A stretch of DNA of 64,000 nt from Roseiflexus sp. (GTDB lineage Bacteria > Chloroflexota > Chloroflexia > Chloroflexales > Roseiflexaceae), in NCBI GenBank assembly GCA_025062325.1, contig JANXAL010000101.1:1-64000 (forward strand), written 5' to 3'. A program made the position numbers and the translations under genes. A model generated the notes under the pieces. The model did no database searches and was not told the DNA's origin. It saw only the letters and a program-made list of their open reading frames with translations. Shown in pieces: positions 40,957 through 50,254 of the stretch (position 1 is the first letter of the stretch; every line of letters starts with the position of its first letter).

Positions 40957-41013
40957 GTAGAGACGCTGCGCTGCAACGTCTTCTACAATGGTGTCGCAGC
41001 GCAACGTCTCTAC
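40957..41013 (-). terminator. Large palindrome directly 3' of the PhoX-type gene
   Basis: GTAGAGACGCTGCGCTGC (40957-40974) and its near-perfect inverse (40996-41013, 17 of 18 matches) flank a 21-base loop, 14 bases beyond the phosphatase stop. The arms share GAGACGYTGC with the other palindromes of the window, so this is a family member that may double as a terminator. Confidence 0.6.
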
Positions 41014-41026
41014 TGCGCCGCGTGCG

Positions 41027-42970
41027 TTACCGGCCAATGCGGCGGCCGTCGAACGCCTGGATGGTAATCACGCTCGGGCGCGGCAGACCCTGGCGGTCGG
41101 GCCAGGTGCTGATCGGCTTCTCGAACGTGCCGCCCTCACCCGGATGCTGGATCGCCAGGAAGAGCGTCCGGTTGTCAGGCGTGAACTCTGGACCGCACAC
41201 CTCACTGCCCGCCACTGATGAGAAGAATTGCTGAACATGCCCGCGCTCCGAACCGACGACCGGGATGGCGAACAGGCCATCGTTCAGCTTGATCGCGCTG
41301 GCGGCGCCGTCGGTGGCAACCCAGGCGTTGCCCGCTAGATCGAAGACGATGTTATCGGGCGTAGCAATCGGGCTGACCTTGCTCTTGTCGTAGCCAGCGA
41401 AATAGGTCGACTCGTCGGTCGGCAGACCAGCCAGGATGAAGATGTTCCAGGTGAAGCGAGTCGCTGCATGGTTGTCGCCTTCCTCGGTCAGTTCGATGAT
41501 GTGACCGGAGCGGTTGTTGGGGCGCGGGTTGGCAGCATCAACCGGCGGACCGCCGCTAGCGCCGCGCTGGCTGTTGTTCGTCAGGATGATGTAAACCTTC
41601 TTGTTGATCGGATTGGTCTCGATGTCCTCCGGCCGGTCCATCTTGGTAGCGCCCAGCGCATCGGCAGCGTTGCGCGTCTTGATCAACACGTCGCCCTGTG
41701 ACATGAAGCCGTTGCCTTCGTTCAGCGGGCCGAAGCCGTGCTTGAGCGGCAGCCACTCGCCAGTGCCGTCCGCATTGAATCGGGCAACGTACAGCGTACC
41801 GTCGTCGAGCAGGTTGAAGTTCGCCTTACGGTTGCGCGGATTGTAGCGTCCGTTCGAGACGAACTTATAGACATACTCGCCGCGCGCGTCATCGCCGGAG
41901 TATGCCACGACCTGACCGGTTGGCGCAATCACGATCGTCGCTGCCTCATGGCGGAAGCGACCAAGCGCCGTGCGCTTCACCGGCACAGAATTGGGATCAT
42001 ACGGATCGAACTCGACAATCCAGCCGAAGCGGAAACTCTCGTTCGGCTCCTTGGCAACATCGAAGCGGTCGTAGAAATTCTCCCAGCGGCGTTCTGAAGG
42101 ACCGCTCGGTATGCCATAGCGGCTATGGATCGCTTTACGATAGTCACTATTGGGCATTGCCCGCAGGTTGGCAAAGTACTGGTGGAAGTTCTCTTCCGCC
42201 GTCAGGACTGTACCCCACGGCGTCTTGCCGCCAGCGCAGTTATTCAGCGTACCGAGGACATTCCGCCCGGTTGGATCGGCGCTCGTCTTCATCCACTCGT
42301 GATCGGCCGCCGGACCGCTGATCGTCATGGGGGTATACCCCGTCAGGCGGCGATTGTACGGTGAATTGCGCACCACACTCCAGCGTCCGTCGCGCCCGCG
42401 CACGATTTCGATCACCGACACGCCATGCGCCGCCAGCTCGACATCAACCTGCGTCTTCGTGGGGTTAGGATTTTCAACATTGTAACCGGGGAACATTAGC
42501 TCCGGATTGGTGTACTCGTGGTTCACCACGAGCAGACCGCGCGTCGAGTTGTTCGAATTGTACGACGGGAGCGGGAAATAGCCGACGAAGTCACAGTTGT
42601 AGCCGAACTGCTTCTCCTGCTTTTCCTTCGTCTGCGTCCAGACATCGAACTCTGGCGCATCAGCGAAGATCGGCTCGCCCCAGCGGATGAGAGTCGCAGC
42701 GTAGTAGCCCTCTGGCACGACGACATCGTCGTATTCCGGCGGAGTTGGCGAAATCTTGACAAACTTCGGCGGTTGCGGCGCCGGGCGCGTCTGCGCTGCT
42801 GCAACATCAACGTTCATCGCAGTGGCAGCGACGACCAGTCCCGACGTCACTGCTGCAGCCTTGAGAAAGTCACGGCGGCTCAGGCGTTCTTCAAGAATGC
42901 TCTCGAAATCCTTACCTTTCCCGTCGACTGACCGGACAATCCACTTGTCCTGCTCGTCGCGTCCACCCAT
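41027..42970 (-). CDS. PhoX/DUF839 family phosphatase, Tat-exported
   Basis: A 647-residue exported beta-propeller enzyme of the PhoX (DUF839) family, alkaline phosphatases that use calcium and iron. The twin-arginine signal SRRDFLKAAAVTSGLVVA starts near residue 31. Family blocks include GLLVVNHEYTNPE, NCAGGKTPWGTVLTAEEN, HEAATIVIAPTGQVVAYSGDDARGEYVYKFVS (cut here), MDRPEDIETNP, and FTPDNRTLFLAIQHPGEGG near the end. These carry the metal-binding acidic residues and histidines. The ATG at 42970 has GGGAGAGG upstream; the frame extends 12 codons further. A PhoB-like direct repeat upstream suggests phosphate-starvation control. Confidence 0.92.
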   Translation of the reverse strand: MGGRDEQDKWIVRSVDGKGKDFESILEERLSRRDFLKAAAVTSGLVVAATAMNVDVAAAQTRPAPQPPKFVKISPTPPEYDDVVVPEGYYAATLIRWGEPIFADAPEFDVWTQTKEKQEKQFGYNCDFVGYFPLPSYNSNNSTRGLLVVNHEYTNPELMFPGYNVENPNPTKTQVDVELAAHGVSVIEIVRGRDGRWSVVRNSPYNRRLTGYTPMTISGPAADHEWMKTSADPTGRNVLGTLNNCAGGKTPWGTVLTAEENFHQYFANLRAMPNSDYRKAIHSRYGIPSGPSERRWENFYDRFDVAKEPNESFRFGWIVEFDPYDPNSVPVKRTALGRFRHEAATIVIAPTGQVVAYSGDDARGEYVYKFVSNGRYNPRNRKANFNLLDDGTLYVARFNADGTGEWLPLKHGFGPLNEGNGFMSQGDVLIKTRNAADALGATKMDRPEDIETNPINKKVYIILTNNSQRGASGGPPVDAANPRPNNRSGHIIELTEEGDNHAATRFTWNIFILAGLPTDESTYFAGYDKSKVSPIATPDNIVFDLAGNAWVATDGAASAIKLNDGLFAIPVVGSERGHVQQFFSSVAGSEVCGPEFTPDNRTLFLAIQHPGEGGTFEKPISTWPDRQGLPRPSVITIQAFDGRRIGR

Positions 42971-43095
42971 AGTGACCTCTCCCTTTCTAGAGTCTGCTTT
43001 CAACAATACACTCCGAGAAGTGCACTTATTTGCACATGCGCACAGGGTTTGTCCCCAGTATGTTTGTACCTTGCACAGTTCCCGGAGCGCTTATG

Positions 43096-43195
43096 ATTCT
43101 AGTGTCTGAGTCAGCGGAATGCAGCGCCTCAGGGGTAAAGTTTTGGTAAGATTTTTGTTATGTTTCATTAACAAAATTGGGTATTTCTCTTAACA
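43096..43195 (-). promoter_or_regulatory. Candidate Pho box and -10 of the phosphatase gene
   Basis: In gene direction TTACC occurs twice exactly 11 bases apart (43149-43145 and 43138-43134), in CTTACCAAAACTTTACCCC. The 11-base repeat is the geometry of PhoB/PhoP boxes. TAGAAT (43101-43096) is a suitable -10 further on. Two TTAACA motifs 22 bases apart (43168, 43190 on +) lie just upstream. The region is visibly AT-richer than its surroundings. Confidence 0.45.
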
Positions 43196-43201
43196 TTCTC
43201 G

Positions 43202-43618
43202 TCATTGACGAGGTTCTATGCCCGTATGCGCCTGATGCTCCTCAATTCGCCGTCGCGCCGCGCGTTCGTGGTCTGCCAGAACCACCAGGCTATCGATCAG
43301 GCGGGTCAGCGTGGCGTGCACTGCATTGATCTGACGAATCTCGGGCTCGAGCAGCCACCAGGCGATGCGACGCCGCAAGCGGTCAAGCAGCCCGCGCGGC
43401 GGCGGCGGACGCACCTCCCAGTGTGCATGGAGCGCTGCGAGTTGCTCCGCTAAGTATGGGTCGCCCTGCGCTACATCGGTGAGCAAGGGCAGATCGGCGC
43501 TGGCAAGGCGGCGTTCACGTAGCGCGCGCTCAATCTGCGCCGCCAGCGGTTCGTCGGCGCTGGGAGTGGCCAGGAAGAGGGGCGGTTCTGTCCCGGAAGC
43601 GTTGGTCTCATTATGCAT
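43202..43618 (-). CDS. Hypothetical helical protein
   Basis: 138 residues, soluble, mostly helical and rich in Arg, Leu and Ala. The C-terminal part WWLLEPEIRQINAVHATLTRLIDSLVVLADHE looks like a coiled coil; similar segments precede methyltransferase or glycosyltransferase domains in other Chloroflexota proteins, but no such domain is attached here. The ATG is preceded by GAGGAG at four bases spacing. It lies between the broken membrane glycosyltransferase gene and the phosphatase. No function is assigned. Confidence 0.65.
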   Translation of the reverse strand: MHNETNASGTEPPLFLATPSADEPLAAQIERALRERRLASADLPLLTDVAQGDPYLAEQLAALHAHWEVRPPPPRGLLDRLRRRIAWWLLEPEIRQINAVHATLTRLIDSLVVLADHERAARRRIEEHQAHTGIEPRQ

Positions 43619-43637
43619 ATGTCTCCTCAGAGAATCG

Positions 43638-44432
43638 CTATTTCCTGTTTGATGGTGATAGCCGATATACGGTCATTTCATCATCCTCGTACACCAGTGC
43701 GAGTTCCGCTCGCTGCGCTACGCGTTCGCGCCATCCAGGCCACTCACGGTCCATGGCGGCGCGGTGCACCAGAATATACTCGCCCCCCAACCGTCGGAGG
43801 GTCATCAGGGCGCGCTCCGATGGAAATTCGCGCAGCCATGCCATATCAGCGGTTGCGCCAGCCGGCTCGAAGGTGCCATAGCCCGTCAGGCTCGGACGTT
43901 TCGAGAACAGTGCATAGTACTCGATTGCGCCGGAGAATGAGTCGGGAACCTGCAGCGTCGCGCCGGACCCTGGCTGGTTCGCAAGCCAGCGATCGACCGG
44001 TCGCGGATCGGTTGATGCACTCCAGGGCGCGGCGTGCGCCGCCTCCAGCAGAACGCCGCAGAGCGCGATCACTCCGAGCGCCTGCCATGCTCGCCGCCAC
44101 TGCGCAAAACCGGTCAGACTGAGAGCCGCCAGCAACTCGACGCATACCTGGACGTAGAACGCTGTGCGCGACCAGGCGCGAATGCTGCGCAGCACCGGTA
44201 CGTGCTCATATGCCAGGAGCGCCGGGAGTGAAATGGTCCAATCGCCAACGCGCAGTTCCGGTCCCAGACTCAGGACAAAGCTCACAATCCCGATCCCCAG
44301 CAATGTCCACGCAACAGCGCTCCGTCGCCAGCGCCACATCCCGACACCTGCCAGTGCAAGGAGCACAATCCTGGCGCCACGAGGCGCGCGCCTGCGGTTT
44401 CGGGCGCAATCTGCGCCGCCCATGCGCCCCAA
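43638..44432 (-). pseudogene. C-terminal piece of a frameshifted membrane glycosyltransferase
   Basis: This frame continues the protein of the piece at 44282-45916 from about 44370. The upstream frame reads ETAGARLVAP and then degenerates, while this one resumes with IVLLALAGVGMWRWRR. It holds three or four membrane helices, then a soluble tail with SYPS-type sugar-transferase C-terminal features (LRRLGGEYILVHRAAMDREWPG). A shift of one base would restore the join. The start codon given is only the first in the frame and is not a real start. Confidence 0.7.
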
Positions 44433-45916
44433 AGCGCATGGTAACGACTCGGGGTCAGGTAGTCGAGCGGATACGCCGCGAGTTCGAGGAGCGAGGCGTA
44501 GTCATGGCGCGTCTCACCGCCGCGCAGCGCCTGCAGCGTCGGGTGGGCATAGGGCGCAAGGAGCGCCAGCGCGATCAGCGGCGCCGTCAGCGCTGCGGGC
44601 CACGCTGAGAGCAAGGTGCGCGTCTCCCTCCAGGGATGGCGCATGATCAGCCATAACGCCAGCATCAGCCACAAGATCGGTCCGTAGTACCACGATGACC
44701 ACGCCGCCAGCGCGACTCCCAGGCCGGTGAGCAGAGCATCGTGAGCGCGGCGCCAGCGGATAAATCCTTCCAGTCCATAGAGTGCAAGGACGATCCACTG
44801 AGTGCCGACCATATTCATCTGCCCCAGGGCGTGCTGGTAGCGCCAGAGACAAAAACCAACGCCAATGCCTGCGATGAGCGCGCCCAGGCGTCCTGCCCCC
44901 AGGCGTTGCGCCAACAGCGCGGTGAAGAGCGACGTCAGAATGAATGACGCAACGATCAGGAGGTTGTACGCGAGCGTCGGTCCGGCGAGCCGCGTCAACG
45001 GCAGTCCCAGCAGCGTATGCGCGGGGGTTAGCTCAGAGTACGCCAGTTCGTATCCAGTCGGGTAGAACAGGTATGGAACGAAGGTGGGCGAACGTCGTTC
45101 AGCGAGTGCGTCGGCGAACCACTGCAGTTTCCAGACATACTCCAGATTGTCGCCAGGGGGACCGGGAACGAACCGCATCGGGTCGGGAATGAGCGGCGCC
45201 AGGATGAACGCCGTCATCAATGTCGCCGCGCTGGTGACAAGCAGGGTGAAGGATAGATGTTGTGGGTTGCAGGTTGCAGGTTGCAGATTGCAGGTTGCAG
45301 GTTCAACGCTTGCTTCTGGACCTGGCTCAGATGCGTTAGGTTGCACACCGCTATGAGTCTCGCTATCAGGCTGCTGAACATCGCGCGTTGATGCGATGTT
45401 GCGATCTTGCTGACGCCGGGCAATCAGCACAACAAAGAGCGCGAAGATGATCGTCAGTCCGAAGGTCAGCAGCAACGCTTCCCAGCGCTGGGCGAAGCGC
45501 AGATCAGAGTGGCGCATGCTCAGGCTGATCAGGGCGAACAGTGCAACAACCACCCATCGCAGCGCACCGATGCCAGATGCCTGTAACGCCATCAGCAGCG
45601 TCAGCGCCGCACCGGTCACTGCGATCGTCTGCACCGGCGCCAGCCATGAGGACTCACTGAGCGCCGCAAACGTTACGGCAAATGCCGCCACTCCCAGATC
45701 GCGCCGATCACCTGGCAGCCATGTTGTGGCGGTGCGCAGGGTTATTGTATTTTCATTCGCGCTGATCAGCGAACGTGGCGCCAGCAGGCGATAGACGCGC
45801 GGCACAGTGGTGACAGGAAGAGTAGCCAGGGATGCGGCATTCAATTCAACATCAACCAGTTGGCGGCGCAATCGCCGATACACCAGGCGGTGCAGCGAGC
45901 CGCAACGCCAGGGCAT
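44282..45916 (-). pseudogene. Middle piece of a frameshifted membrane glycosyltransferase
   Basis: Ten or more membrane helices with LVDVELNAASLATLPVT at the start (end of a beta-sandwich domain) and GDNLEYVWKLQWFADAL, FYPTGYELAYSELTPAHTLLGLPL, the first-loop region of a GT39-like enzyme. The true upstream part is the frame at 45852-46355: GVSAIAPPTG runs into a stop there, whereas removing one T near 45854 would continue with DVELNAASL. The coding sequence also contains a heptamer array (45265-45303) encoding repeated ATCNLQP. Two separate frameshifts and the insertion argue for a decayed gene. Confidence 0.75.
45265..45303. repeat. Heptamer array GGTTGCA inside a coding frame
   Basis: Five and a half seven-base units, GGTTGCA four times with one GATTGCA, lie within the middle glycosyltransferase fragment. 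Similar TGCAAC-type units are found between genes at 8963-8990. Three units make 21 bases and hence a seven-residue peptide repeat. Confidence 0.85.
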
Positions 45917-46355
45917 GGTCAGTCAGCCCTCGCGCTGACAATCGGAGGGAGGCTTCCGCCGTTGTCCAGCGAAATGGACGTCCTTCCGATGCGCTAAACT
46001 CCGCTTCGTGGAAACCGGTGACAATCCCGCGATCACTCGCGCCGATAATGACCTGCTGCTGCGTCTCCAGCGGACGGATGAGGAGCGCCGCTGATACGAG
46101 CGCAATCGCAATGGTAATCGCAATGTTGAGAACAATGCCAAAGCGCAGCGGCAATGGACGACGCACTGCCGCGCTTTTCCTTGCGCCGCCGGTATCGGTT
46201 GCGGAGACGCCAGGGGTTGCCAGGGAGAGTGTCGACTCGTCAGATGGGCGCTCCAGATGTGGGGTGGGTCTGTTCATTGCCTCGCCATCTTTATCTTTCT
46301 CACCCGTGCTACGAGTCGTGCTACGGCGTCCATTCGCTTGCGCCAGCAGTTTCAC
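45852..46355 (-). pseudogene. N-terminal piece of a frameshifted membrane glycosyltransferase
   Basis: 167 codons: a polar N-terminus, one membrane helix (RFGIVLNIAITIAIALVSAALLI) and the first strands of an extracytoplasmic beta-sandwich (GFHEAEFSASEGRPFRWTTAEASLRLSARG). This matches the N-terminal layout of the intact protein at 13998-16862. The frame stops at 45852 where the next fragment's sequence should follow, so it is read as the start of one broken gene spanning 43638-46355. Confidence 0.7.
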
Positions 46356-46394
46356 CGGCTCACGCAGGCGCGCTGCGCGGAGATCGCTTGTTGC

Positions 46395-47873
46395 TCATTT
46401 TATGTGACAAATGGCATCCTGCCAGCCAGTGCCAAAGCAGGAGTCTGGCAGCGGCGCGCTGGTGCGTTGCATAAGTATGATAAGTATGATAGCGCCAATG
46501 CGCACTATCGTAACGAACAGCCCGCGTCGCTCCAGTTCGCGCAGCAATTCTTGCTCACGGTTGGCAGTAGCGGTCCCCATGCCATAAATATCGTGAACAA
46601 TAAATTCAACGGATGGCGGTTGCGGTGCACCGGCAGGATTGACGTAATTGACGCGGACAAAGGGATTGGGAAAAACAAACGCCTGCCTGCGATGCGTCAG
46701 GTGCGGATGGAGCGCCTGGCTTGCCGAGACCGCTGAGTCGTGCGGGATGTGCGCGAGCGCATAACGACGGACATATGACCATTCTACATCGCGCACCGAC
46801 GGAAATAATGCATCCTGTATTCGCAACGGGACCGTCGAAGCCGTCCACGCCGCACCCAGTGTTATGCAGAGCGTACACGCTACAAGCGCTGCACGCGGCG
46901 CATGCAACCGGCGCTCGAGCATAATGGCGGCGTCGAGACCCGCATACGACAACAGAGCGACGGTGAGCGCATCGTAGTGGGAGAACAGTTCTCTCTGCGC
47001 ATCGTAATTGCTGAGCATATTCAGTACAAGCGCTGGCAGCGCCAGCACCGCGCGCGATGGGCGGATTAACGGCAGCATGCCGAGCGGAGCCAGAACGAGC
47101 GCAAGATAGCGAAGATTTTCTGGCTGAAGCAGGTCGAGAATGATAAGACTTGGCCGCTGCAGGATGGTCAGAAGAATATCACGCGGTGTTGCGCCGTAGC
47201 GATCAAAACGGGCGGCGTGGAGGCTCTGGGATTGACCATTGAATGCTGGCAGTACAAGCAGTGTGGCAATGCTGAACCAGACAAGAGAGCAGAGGACGAG
47301 AGCGCTGCCCCATCGTCGTTCGCCTCGAATAAAGAGCCATGCGCCCAGCCATCCGATGGTTATCGCAAAGTTCTCTTTAGCCGCGCACACAGCGATCGCT
47401 GCTACGCCGATCACAGCGGCGTTTCGCTGTTCAATTCCCCAGATCGCCACCAGAATGGCTGTAGCTGCCAGTGCGTCTGGATGAAAATGAAACAGCGCCA
47501 TGTTGTGCGTAGACGGATGCAGCAGATACGCTCCGGCGACCAGTGCGCCCATCCATGGCGATCCACGGATGCAACCAATGCGATAGAGCGCCAATCCTCC
47601 AATACCGACCGCTAGACTTTGGACCGTCAACAGAACCCGTACATCGGGTGCAACCAGATACAACGCTGCCAAAGGATACAGCAGGACAGCCGCATGATCG
47701 CCTAATAGGTGAACGCCCATGCCCGTGCTGTACGCTGGCAAGCCGCGACTGATGAGCCAGAGCCACTGGTCAAAAAGTCCAAGATCGTACGCCCCCGTTG
47801 CATACCGATGATGCAGCGCCAAGCTGCCCCACGCAACGACGCTGATCCACGCAAGTGTCAGCGAACCGATCAC
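46395..47873 (-). CDS. DUF2079 membrane protein (probably the 3' part of an amber-split gene)
   Basis: About 490 residues with roughly ten membrane helices. The N-terminal YATGAYDLGLFDQWLWL followed by LLGDHAAVLLYPLAALYLV and LHPSTHNMALFHFHPDALAATAILVA is the DUF2079 (PF09852) pattern, a GT39-related family of unknown donor. The soluble C-terminal part includes HPHLTHRRQAFVFPNPF. The GTG at 47873 has no ribosome site, and the frame is open without interruption for 16 codons upstream to a TAG. Beyond that TAG, in the same frame, lies the gene at 47922-48611. I read the two as one ancestral gene split by a nonsense codon. Confidence 0.75.
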   Translation of the reverse strand: MIGSLTLAWISVVAWGSLALHHRYATGAYDLGLFDQWLWLISRGLPAYSTGMGVHLLGDHAAVLLYPLAALYLVAPDVRVLLTVQSLAVGIGGLALYRIGCIRGSPWMGALVAGAYLLHPSTHNMALFHFHPDALAATAILVAIWGIEQRNAAVIGVAAIAVCAAKENFAITIGWLGAWLFIRGERRWGSALVLCSLVWFSIATLLVLPAFNGQSQSLHAARFDRYGATPRDILLTILQRPSLIILDLLQPENLRYLALVLAPLGMLPLIRPSRAVLALPALVLNMLSNYDAQRELFSHYDALTVALLSYAGLDAAIMLERRLHAPRAALVACTLCITLGAAWTASTVPLRIQDALFPSVRDVEWSYVRRYALAHIPHDSAVSASQALHPHLTHRRQAFVFPNPFVRVNYVNPAGAPQPPSVEFIVHDIYGMGTATANREQELLRELERRGLFVTIVRIGAIILIILMQRTSAPLPDSCFGTGWQDAICHIK

Positions 47874-47921
47874 AAGGTCGGGAGGCGACAGGCGGTGCAG
47901 CGCGCCGCTAAGCTGACGCAG

Positions 47922-48611
47922 CTACAGAGCGCCACGTCCGCGAGAGAGCATCCTGTCAAACACCAGCGCTGCACTTATTGCGAATGTTGCGCCCCAGGCG
48001 ACCATCCATCCCCACACTCCCATTCCTGCAACAATACTGGCGCCGCACGCGCCCGCCAGAATCCCGCAGCGCAGCGCCAGCAGGATGAGCAACGTCATCG
48101 CGGGCGCCAGCGCGAGGAGTGCGAATCGCTGCCAGGTCTGCGGACTCAGCGGACGGAGTACGATATTATCTGTAAATACGCCAAGCAAACGCCTGTCCTG
48201 GGGGGCGCGCGCAGGCGCTGTTTCCAGCGTCACCAGTTGACCTGTTCCAGCGCCTGCAGGTGAGAGCGCCAGCATCAGGCGACGTGGCACAGGACCGGAT
48301 AGCAGGGATAGAGATGTCCGCTGATCCAATCGCAGGGTCAGCGTCCGTTCCGGCAGAGGACTCGGTGAGTATGTCCGAAACGACAGCACGACCGCATCAC
48401 TTGAAAGAGGGGGAATGAGAATGTGTGACGTTGGTCGTGTAAAACGGTACTCGCCGCTCTCGTTCCGCTCGACCGGATAGAAATCGATCAGGATCGCTGG
48501 ACGATGAACAGCGTTGCTCTCCCTGAGCAGCGCCCCGACAGTCAGGAGGAGAGCGGCGATGATCAGCATCCCGCTGATGACCTGCTGGTGCCATTTGCGG
48601 GTGGGTTTCAT
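47922..48611 (-). CDS. Membrane/beta-sandwich N-terminal module, split from DUF2079 protein by an amber codon
   Basis: 229 residues: one membrane helix (about 12-27), an extracytoplasmic beta-rich domain (about 35-155, FTRPTSHILIPPLSSDAVVLSF) and three or four helices. It lacks a transferase domain. The same module forms the N-terminus of the intact GT39-like protein at 13998-16862. It ends with TAG at 47922-47924, and codon-by-codon the same frame continues into the DUF2079 protein. Unless the stop is read through, both products are partial. The ATG at 48611 has no clear ribosome site. Confidence 0.7.
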   Translation of the reverse strand: MKPTRKWHQQVISGMLIIAALLLTVGALLRESNAVHRPAILIDFYPVERNESGEYRFTRPTSHILIPPLSSDAVVLSFRTYSPSPLPERTLTLRLDQRTSLSLLSGPVPRRLMLALSPAGAGTGQLVTLETAPARAPQDRRLLGVFTDNIVLRPLSPQTWQRFALLALAPAMTLLILLALRCGILAGACGASIVAGMGVWGWMVAWGATFAISAALVFDRMLSRGRGAL

Positions 48612-48691
48612 TCAGATGATCATTAACCGCAGGTGCATAGACCTTGAGCATCACTTTTGACTGAGCGATGGGATGGCAGGAGCGAAACGCG

Positions 48692-48716
48692 GCGGCAGCG
48701 GACAGTACGCTGCCGC
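48692..48716 (-). terminator. Hairpin 3' of the alcohol dehydrogenase gene
   Basis: GCGGCAGCG and CGCTGCCGC form a perfect nine-base stem with a seven-base loop, about 90 bases past the stop of the minus-strand dehydrogenase gene. No T-run follows in that direction. It is the only structure I see in 48612-48807. Confidence 0.5.
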
Positions 48717-48807
48717 GTCACCATTAGTGCGTCGTCGATCTCAGCGCTCGTAGCGCTAGCTATCGACGTCTTGTTTCAAAAACCGCCTCCAGGCGTTCGC
48801 GCCTTTC

Positions 48808-49980
48808 CTACTCCTGGTCGTATGCTTTGATGTACAGATCGATGATCTCCTGGCGGGTAGGCTTGCGCGGGTTGTTTGCCGGGCTGCCGCTGTCAATTGC
48901 AGCATCCGCCATCGATGGCGCCAGTTCAATCAGGCGTTCGCGCTCAACCCCCAGTTGCCTGAGCGATGGGATCTTGATGTCGCTAACCAGACGCCGGATG
49001 GCATGCACCACGCGATCGGCGGCTTCCATGATCGACAGACCCTGGATTGGTTCACCCATGGCTTCGGCGATCTGCGCGTACCGCACCGGGTCGCCCACGA
49101 TGCTGAACTCGGTGACGACCGCCAGCAATGCTGCGTTGGACACGCCATGCGGAATGTGGAAATGCGCGCCGATCGGGCGCGACATACCGTGGACCAGCGC
49201 CACCGACGAGTTACTGAATGCCACGCCCGCCTGAAACGCGCCCAGCATCATTTGCTCGCGCGCCTCGATGTTGTTGCCGTTCGCCCAGGCCTGGCGAATA
49301 TTCTGCGAAATCAACCGGATTGCCGACAGACAGAAGATATCAGTCATCGGCTGACGCTTCACCGACACATACGCCTCGATGGCATGCACCAACGCATCGA
49401 CGCCAGTCGCTGCCGTCACGTTCTGCGGCGACGAGACTGTAAGCATCGGATCAACGATGGCAATGGTCGGCATCAAGTAGGGGCTGCCGATCAGCATTTT
49501 CACATCGGTCTTCTGGTCGGTGATCACGGTATAGATCGTCGCCTCGCTGCCCGTGCCAGCTGTTGTGGGGATGGCGACGACCGGCACGCCAGGTGCGCCG
49601 ATTTTCCCGATCCCCTTGTACTGCTCAATCGATCCGGGGTTGGTGACCAGCACGGCGATGGCCTTCGCTGTATCAATGGGGCTGCCGCCGCCCACCGCCA
49701 CGACGAAGTCGCAGTTGCCTTCTTTGTACGCCTGCAATCCTTCCTGAACATATTCCACAACCGGTTCGGTATTCACGCCAGCATAAACGGTACTAGCGAT
49801 GCCGCTCTCGGCAAGGTACTGCTCGACTTTACCGACCAGCCCCAGACCGAGCATAATTTTGTCAGACACAATCAGAGCCTTCTTCCAACCACGCTTCTGA
49901 CACTGAACGCCGACTTGCTCCACAGCGCCGGAGCCTATCAGCACTTGCGAAGGCATCAAAAACTCTCGCGGCGGCATCAT
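48808..49980 (-). CDS. Iron-containing (group III) alcohol dehydrogenase
   Basis: A 390-residue NAD(P)-dependent dehydrogenase of the Fe-ADH family. The nucleotide site is VVAVGGGSPIDTAKA and IPTTAGTGSEAT. The metal ligands are all present: Asp195 and His199 in GVDALVHAIEAY, His264 in ALVHGMSRP, and His278 in HFHIPHGV. The substrate could be ethanol, butanol, lactaldehyde or 1,3-propanediol; sequence alone does not decide. AAGGAGG lies upstream of the ATG at 49980, and TTGACG-17-TACACT is a plausible promoter at 50031-50059. It is a single-gene unit. Confidence 0.93.
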   Translation of the reverse strand: MMPPREFLMPSQVLIGSGAVEQVGVQCQKRGWKKALIVSDKIMLGLGLVGKVEQYLAESGIASTVYAGVNTEPVVEYVQEGLQAYKEGNCDFVVAVGGGSPIDTAKAIAVLVTNPGSIEQYKGIGKIGAPGVPVVAIPTTAGTGSEATIYTVITDQKTDVKMLIGSPYLMPTIAIVDPMLTVSSPQNVTAATGVDALVHAIEAYVSVKRQPMTDIFCLSAIRLISQNIRQAWANGNNIEAREQMMLGAFQAGVAFSNSSVALVHGMSRPIGAHFHIPHGVSNAALLAVVTEFSIVGDPVRYAQIAEAMGEPIQGLSIMEAADRVVHAIRRLVSDIKIPSLRQLGVERERLIELAPSMADAAIDSGSPANNPRKPTRQEIIDLYIKAYDQE

Positions 49981-50030
49981 AGACAGCCTCCTTCAGGTAG
50001 CATTCCCTTTTTTGACCGTCGATGGGTCAT

Positions 50031-50059
50031 AGTGTAATATACGGGAAGCAGTGCGTCAA
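50031..50059 (-). promoter_or_regulatory. Promoter of the alcohol dehydrogenase gene
   Basis: On the minus strand TTGACG (50059-50054), a 17-base spacer and TACACT (50036-50031) form a reasonable promoter about 50 bases before the ATG. The rest of 50060-50254 shows nothing recognisable. Confidence 0.45.
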
Positions 50060-50254
50060 CCACAGATTAACGCTTCACGCCACGATTGCGACGTTCCCTG
50101 ATCGCGCTGGTTCAATCAGGTGGTGCGCTCTGGCTGAACACATTATCGTTATTGTTCTCCCGGCTGTCCTCCTTCGATTCTCCTCGTTTGCGGGCTCGAT
50201 CTACGCGACGCCCTTTGTGAGGGTGCTCTGTCAGCGTCGAGAGTTGATCAGGGA

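Noticed and set aside
48955-50037. 360-codon plus-strand frame
   Set aside because: Antisense to the Fe-alcohol dehydrogenase; Asp/His/Arg-rich shadow composition.
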